A DNA stretch of 64,000 nt. Source: Streptomyces sp. 1-11. Lineage in GTDB: Bacteria > Actinomycetota > Actinomycetes > Streptomycetales > Streptomycetaceae. Positions 60,059-64,000 of this stretch are shown here, piece after piece (within the stretch, counting starts at the first letter, position 1; every line of letters begins with the position of its first letter). The notes under the pieces were generated by a model. The model was given only the letters and a program-made list of their open reading frames with translations. It was not told the origin of the DNA and searched no databases. Made by a program: the position numbers and the translations under genes. The DNA lies in NCBI RefSeq assembly GCF_007176755.1, contig NZ_BJTV01000013.1, positions 177,281-241,280 on the forward strand, given 5' to 3'.

Positions 60059-61110
60059 TGTATTGATCACGAGCGTTGTTGACACTGGTGGGTCTTGAAC
60101 ATGGCGAAGACCTCCGATGTGGTGGAGCTGTCTAGGAACACACCGCACGGAGGTCTTCGTGTCCCACCGTAATGCCCGGCTGACCGTTCACGGCAGGCGG
60201 CTGCTGGTCGAGCGTGTCCGCTCGGGCCGCCCGGTCGCTCAGGTGGCCGCCGAGATGGGTATCTCCCGCGCCACGGCCCACAAGTGGATCCGCCGCTGGC
60301 GCACCGAGGGCGAAGCGGGCCTGGCCGACCGTTCCAGCAGGCCGCGTACGACGCCGCACCGCACCGCGGCAACCGTGGAGGCCCGCGTCTGCCAGCTGCG
60401 CCAGGCCCGCAAGCTCGGCCCGGCCCGCATCGGCCCGATCCTGGGCCTGCCCGCCTCCACCGTCCACCGCATCCTGGTCCGCCACGCCCTGAACCGGCTG
60501 GCCTTCCTCGACCGGCCCACCGGCCAGGTCATCCGCCGCTACGAACACGCCCGTCCGGGCGAACTGATCCACGTCGACGTCAAGAAACTCGGCCGGATCC
60601 CCGACGGCGGCGGCCACAAAGTGCTGGGCCGCCAAGCCGGCCGCGCCACCCGCAACCGCATGGGCTTCGACTACGTCCACTCCGCCGTCGACGACCACAG
60701 CCGCCTGGCCTACAGCGAGATCCACCCCGACGAGAAGGCCGCCACCTGCGCCGCCTTCCTGACCCGGGCCGCAGCCTTCTTCGCCGCGGCGGGCATCGAC
60801 CGCATCGAGCGCGTCCTGACCGACAACGCCTGGCCCTACCGCAAGAGCTTCGCCTGGCAGCAGGCACTCGCCGACCTCGGCGCGGCCGGCAAGCTCACCC
60901 GCATCTACCGACCGCAGACCAATGGCAAGGTCGAACGCTTCAACCGCACTCTGCTGGACGAGTGGGCCTACCTGCGGCCCTACCAGACGAACGACGAGCG
61001 GACCCAGGCCCTGGCAGACTTCCTCCACACCTACAACCACCACCGCTGCCACACCGCACTAGGCGGCCACCCGCCCATCACCCGCGTCAACAACCCTGCG
61101 GGTCAATACA
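60059..61110 (+). mobile_element. IS481-family insertion sequence, 1052 bp, intact
   Basis: Ends are TGTATTGATC and GGTCAATACA. The outer 30 bases form an inverted repeat with 22 matches. A six-base duplication CCTAGG lies on each side (60053-60058 and 61111-61116), as expected for IS481 elements that target NCTAGN. The left copy is made from the CTAG that ends the MITE, so the IS inserted beside or into an existing MITE. One transposase fills the element. Confidence 0.93.
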
Positions 61111-61115
61111 CCTAG
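60159..61115 (+). CDS. IS481-family transposase
   Basis: 318 residues from GTG 60159 behind GGAGG. Helix-turn-helix at about residues 20-55 (VAQVAAEMGISRATAHKWIRRW), then a DDE integrase core: Asp in ELIHVDVKKLG, Asp in RVLTDNAWPYR and Glu in QTNGKVERFNRTL. The frame is intact. Its TAG stop lies in the duplicated CCTAGG target, outside the IS proper, so the element borrows the stop from the host site. Confidence 0.93.
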   Translation: MSHRNARLTVHGRRLLVERVRSGRPVAQVAAEMGISRATAHKWIRRWRTEGEAGLADRSSRPRTTPHRTAATVEARVCQLRQARKLGPARIGPILGLPASTVHRILVRHALNRLAFLDRPTGQVIRRYEHARPGELIHVDVKKLGRIPDGGGHKVLGRQAGRATRNRMGFDYVHSAVDDHSRLAYSEIHPDEKAATCAAFLTRAAAFFAAAGIDRIERVLTDNAWPYRKSFAWQQALADLGAAGKLTRIYRPQTNGKVERFNRTLLDEWAYLRPYQTNDERTQALADFLHTYNHHRCHTALGGHPPITRVNNPAGQYT

Positions 61116-61172
61116 GGCCTGCCGGACGGACCCCGGGGCCCGTTGGGCGTCCGGGGCCGGTCGTGGGCGGTG

Positions 61173-61210
61173 CGGGGGCGCGGGGCGAGCCGTACCGCCC
61201 CGCGCCCCCG
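61173..61210 (-). terminator. 15-bp perfect hairpin after the L,D-transpeptidase gene
   Basis: CGGGGGCGCGGGGCG (61173-61187) pairs with CGCCCCGCGCCCCCG (61196-61210), eight-base loop, directly after the stop at 61212 on the minus strand. Confidence 0.85.
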
Positions 61211-61211
61211 G

Positions 61212-62477
61212 TCACAGCGCCACCGGCCGCAGCCGGGGGGCGTCGTGGGACGGGGCCGAGGTGTCCGGGGTGCCGGCCGTCAGGGCGCTGCCCGTGCGCC
61301 ACTTGTTCCAGTCGAGGTTCCAGTCCCCGAAGCCGTTGCCGAAGGGCTCCATCGGGTCGCCGTTGGAGTTGACGACCTTGACGATGTCACCCGGATGGAC
61401 GTGGTCGAAGAACCACTGGGCGTTGGACGTGCTCATCCCCGTGCAGCCGTGGCTGACGTTGGCGGAGCCCTGGGAGCCGACCGACCAGGGCGCGGCGTGC
61501 ACGTACTCGCCCGACCAGGTGACCCGGGTGGCGTAGTAGACCGGCAGGTCGTAGGAGTCGGAACTGCCCTCCGCGATGCCGATGGTGGTGCCGCGCATCC
61601 GTACGTAGTACTGCTTCTCGAGGATGACCTTGACCCCGTTGCGGGTGTCGAAGCCGGGCCTGCCCGTGGTGACGGGGATCTGCTGGATCTCCTGGCCGTT
61701 CTTGTAGAACGTCAGCTGGTGCGCCGCTGCGTCCGTGACGGCTTCGATCCGGTCACCCGTCGTGATCTTCAGCGGCTTCGCCTTGCCGCCCCAGAGCCGG
61801 TCGCCGATCTTCACGCCCTCCAGGTTGCTGTGCACCTGGACGGTGGCGTGGGCGGGCCAGTAGTCCTTGGGGCGGAAGTGGAGCTCCTTGTCGCTGACCC
61901 AGTACCACGAACCCTGCGCGGCCGGCACGGAGTCCACCCGCAGGGCGCGCTCCACGACGGCCCGCTGCGCCTTGTCCTTGACCGCGCGGTCGAGTTGCGC
62001 GGTGATGGGCTGTCCGACGCCGTAGGCGCCCGCCTTCGGCCCGAACGTGACGTTCAGCCGCTGCTTGCTGGTGGGCTTGCTGGTGTCGAAGGTGAGGACC
62101 TTGCGGCCCGGCGCGCCGTCGTCGTCCTCGGTGCTGACGCGGACCGTGTAGTGGGCGTTGGCGGCCAGCGGGGAGGTGCTGTGCCAGCGGCTGCCGTCGG
62201 CCGCGAGTTCGCCCGCCACGAAGCGCCCTGTGGAGTCCTGGGCGGTGACGTCGGTGATCCGGCCCTCACCGCTCTCGGCGGTGATCTCCAGGGGCTTGTC
62301 CGGATCGGCGGGCTTCCCCTCGTCGGTGGGGCCGTTGAAGGAGATCTGGCCCGCCGCGTCGTACGGGCTGGCCGACAGGGGGTTGCCGTCCGAACCGCAG
62401 GAGGTGACGCCCGCGCCGAGGGCGGTCACCAGCAACGCGCAGGTGACGACGGTGCGGGTCCGCGGAGTGTGATTCAT
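61212..62477 (-). CDS. L,D-transpeptidase lipoprotein (Ig-like + YkuD)
   Basis: 421 residues. Signal peptide with lipobox VTSC near residue 27, two Ig-like domains (about 45-250), then a YkuD catalytic domain with HAAPWSVGSQGSANVSHGCTGMS, where His and Cys are the active site. Such enzymes make 3-3 cross-links in peptidoglycan. A gene like this stands between ctaF/ctaD and the receiver-like gene in Streptomyces. The IS481 element lies just beyond its 3' end and has not broken it. Confidence 0.93.
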   Translation of the reverse strand: MNHTPRTRTVVTCALLVTALGAGVTSCGSDGNPLSASPYDAAGQISFNGPTDEGKPADPDKPLEITAESGEGRITDVTAQDSTGRFVAGELAADGSRWHSTSPLAANAHYTVRVSTEDDDGAPGRKVLTFDTSKPTSKQRLNVTFGPKAGAYGVGQPITAQLDRAVKDKAQRAVVERALRVDSVPAAQGSWYWVSDKELHFRPKDYWPAHATVQVHSNLEGVKIGDRLWGGKAKPLKITTGDRIEAVTDAAAHQLTFYKNGQEIQQIPVTTGRPGFDTRNGVKVILEKQYYVRMRGTTIGIAEGSSDSYDLPVYYATRVTWSGEYVHAAPWSVGSQGSANVSHGCTGMSTSNAQWFFDHVHPGDIVKVVNSNGDPMEPFGNGFGDWNLDWNKWRTGSALTAGTPDTSAPSHDAPRLRPVAL

Positions 62478-62552
62478 ATGATCACGCTATGAGATGCCGA
62501 CCTCCTTGGCGCGGTACGTAAGTCGTTCGGGTGACAGGCGTCGTGGCGAATG

Positions 62553-62592
62553 CAGGAGCCCGGACCCTCCTGACGGAAGGTCCGGGCTCCTG
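62553..62592 (-). terminator. hairpin after ctaF
   Basis: CAGGAGCCCGGACC (62553-62566) pairs with GGTCCGGGCTCCTG (62579-62592), with a 12-base loop that can itself pair. It lies 29 bp beyond the ctaF stop. Confidence 0.85.
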
Positions 62593-62620
62593 GCGCGCTC
62601 GACGCCCGCGTCACCGCGTG

Positions 62621-63019
62621 CTACTGGGTGCGGTTCTCACCGTGGTAGTACTCGAACACCCAGCCGAACAGGCCGATGAGGATGATCGGGGCGGCGAAGA
62701 AGATCAGCCACCAGCCGACCGCGATGCTGAGGAAGGCGATCGCGCCGCCGACGCCCAGCATGAGCGGCTGCCAGCTGTGCGGGCTGAAGAAGCCCAGCTC
62801 GCCCGCCTCGTCGGCGACGTCCGCCTCCTTGTCGTCCTGCGCACCCGCGTCGACCCGCCGGGCGGTGAAGCCCAGGTAGAAGCCGATCATGATGGCCAGG
62901 CCGAAGGCCAGGAAGAGCGCCGTGGTACCGGCCGGCTCCTTCGACCACACGCCGTACACGACGGCCATGATCAGGAGGAAGAAGCTCAGCCAGATGAACA
63001 TCCGGCCCTGGATCTTCAC
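62621..63019 (-). CDS. ctaF: cytochrome c oxidase subunit IV, actinobacterial type
   Basis: 132 residues with four membrane helices and the actinobacterial CtaF ends: MKIQGRMFIWLSFFLLIMAVVYG at the start and GWVFEYYHGE at the end. A subunit of the aa3 oxidase without catalytic residues. Its start overlaps the ctaD stop by four bases. Confidence 0.95.
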   Translation of the reverse strand: MKIQGRMFIWLSFFLLIMAVVYGVWSKEPAGTTALFLAFGLAIMIGFYLGFTARRVDAGAQDDKEADVADEAGELGFFSPHSWQPLMLGVGGAIAFLSIAVGWWLIFFAAPIILIGLFGWVFEYYHGENRTQ

Positions 63020-64000
63020 TTGCCGGCCTCCTTCTCGCCCGCGATGGCGGTGCCGTGGCCGGCGTGCTCGAGCTGCTCGAGCGCGACGATCTCGGGGTGG
63101 TGCAGGTCGAACGCCGGGGATTCACTGCGGATCCGCGGCAGGGTGAGGAAGTTGTGCCGCGGCGGCGGGCAGGACGTCGCCCACTCCAGCGAACGGCCGT
63201 AGCCCCACGGGTCGTCCACGCCGACCGGCTTGCCGTACTTGGCCGTCTTCCAGACGTTGTAGAGGAACGGCAGGATCGACAGGCCCAGCAGGAACGAGCT
63301 GATGGTCGAGATCGTGTTCAGGGCGGTGAAGCCGTCGGCCGCCAGGTAGTCGGCGTAACGGCGCGGCATGCCCTCGGCGCCCAGCCAGTGCTGGACCAGG
63401 AAGGTGCCGTGGAAGCCGATGAACAGCGTCCAGAAGGTGATCTTGCCCAGGCGCTCGTCCAGCATCTTGCCGGTCATCTTCGGCCACCAGAAGTGGAAGC
63501 CGGAGAACATCGCGAACACGACGGTGCCGAACACCACGTAGTGGAAGTGGGCCACCACGAAGTACGAGTCCGAGACGTGGAAGTCCATCGGCGGCGAGGC
63601 CAGGATGACACCGGTCAGACCACCGAAGGTGAAGGTGATCAGGAAGCCGACCGCCCAGAGCATCGGCGTCTCGAAGGACAGCGAGCCCTTCCACATGGTG
63701 CCGATCCAGTTGAAGAACTTCACACCGGTCGGGACCGCGATCAGGAAGGTCATGAAGGAGAAGAACGGCAGCAGCACACCGCCGGTGACGTACATGTGGT
63801 GCGCCCACACCGTCACGGACAGACCGGCGATCGCGATGGTCGCCGCGACCAGACCCATGTAGCCGAACATCGGCTTACGGGAGAAGACCGGGATGACCTC
63901 GGAGATGATGCCGAAGAACGGCAGGGCGATGATGTACACCTCTGGATGGCCGAAGAACCAGAAGAGGTGTTGCCACAGCAGTGCGCCGCCGTTGGTCGCG
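63016..64000 (-). CDS. ctaD: cytochrome c oxidase subunit I, 3' part (5' end outside window)
   Basis: The frame is open to the window edge, reading ATNGGALLWQHLFWFFGHPE at its visible start, and ends at 63016. Metal ligands visible are His and Tyr of GHPEVY (CuB site with the cross-linked Tyr), the His pair in WAHHMYVTGG (CuB) and the two His in VAHFHYVVFG (haems a3 and a). This is the catalytic subunit that reduces O2 and pumps protons. The C-terminal tail is soluble and acidic, with a His-rich stretch. An internal ATG at 63939 is not the start. Confidence 0.97.
   Translation of the reverse strand, partial: ATNGGALLWQHLFWFFGHPEVYIIALPFFGIISEVIPVFSRKPMFGYMGLVAATIAIAGLSVTVWAHHMYVTGGVLLPFFSFMTFLIAVPTGVKFFNWIGTMWKGSLSFETPMLWAVGFLITFTFGGLTGVILASPPMDFHVSDSYFVVAHFHYVVFGTVVFAMFSGFHFWWPKMTGKMLDERLGKITFWTLFIGFHGTFLVQHWLGAEGMPRRYADYLAADGFTALNTISTISSFLLGLSILPFLYNVWKTAKYGKPVGVDDPWGYGRSLEWATSCPPPRHNFLTLPRIRSESPAFDLHHPEIVALEQLEHAGHGTAIAGEKEAGK

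Noticed and set aside
60132..61052. Minus-strand frame inside the IS element
   Set aside because: Antisense to the IS481 transposase. The translation is Gly/Val/Asp-rich with no motif.

Overview
This is a 64 kb stretch of a Streptomyces chromosome. Base composition is very high in G+C, starts are often GTG or TTG, and gene content and order match the region that follows the dcw cell-division cluster in Streptomyces coelicolor (roughly SCO2094-SCO2155, named from memory). Nearly everything is core genome. The one clearly mobile piece is a small insertion near 59.9-61.1 kb. The order also follows Mycobacterium tuberculosis Rv2172c-Rv2200c: MetF-like, Rv2175c-like, PknL-like kinase, class II DAHP synthase, acyltransferase, ArsA-like, SRPBCC, FadD15-like, PimB'-like, NlpC/P60, trpD, ctaE-qcrCAB, ctaF.

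Layout. 0-5.5 kb: end of a beta-carbonic anhydrase, then a translationally coupled MoxR / DUF58 / transglutaminase operon closed by decayed tandem repeats and a 24-bp perfect hairpin. 5.8-8.0 kb: DUF3040, methyltransferase and HEPN genes. 8.2-11.8 kb: a degenerate ABC ATPase, a YhgE/Pip membrane protein and a TetR regulator, with a palindromic operator upstream. 12-15.3 kb: a DUF4126 membrane protein behind a MacR-like box, a phytoene-dehydrogenase-like oxidase, and a membrane protein with a Tyr/Gly/Gln tail. 15.4-21.6 kb: metF, thiE, an Rv2175c-like DNA-binding protein, a ferredoxin-reductase-like flavoprotein, and thiO-thiS-thiG under a TPP riboswitch. 21.7-26.9 kb: PASTA kinase, endonuclease IV, a His-rich DUF4396 protein behind a CsoR-type box, a molybdopterin oxidoreductase, and bfr and bfd with an iron box. 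27-31.6 kb: class II DAHP synthase, a trp leader peptide and attenuator, fused TrpE-TrpG, pfkA. 31.7-34.4 kb: macRS and an acyltransferase. 34.5-45.7 kb: hydrolases, glkA, ArsA-like ATPase, SRPBCC protein, FadD15-like ligase, PimB'-like and GT87-like glycosyltransferases. 45.6-49.2 kb: a lipoprotein metallopeptidase and two NlpC/P60 hydrolases. 49.4-53.6 kb: NYN protein, zinc ribbon, rhomboid, AsnC-type sensor, and a class V aminotransferase behind a SAM-IV riboswitch. 54-64 kb: trpD, qcrB-qcrA-qcrC-ctaE, the MITE plus IS481-type insertion, an L,D-transpeptidase, ctaF and the end of ctaD.

Themes. Respiration: the bcc-aa3 genes occupy the right end. Aromatic and tryptophan supply: DAHP synthase, attenuated trpEG and trpD are scattered but all present. 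Cell envelope: PASTA kinase, NlpC/P60, L,D-transpeptidase, glycosyltransferases, acyltransferase. The window is rich in cis-regulatory RNA and operators: TPP and SAM-IV riboswitches, a trp attenuator, and MacR-, TetR-, CsoR- and DmdR/IdeR-type sites. Many genes have a TAnnnT box placed so that transcription would begin at the start codon (leaderless mRNAs). No tRNA, rRNA, CRISPR array or prophage was seen.
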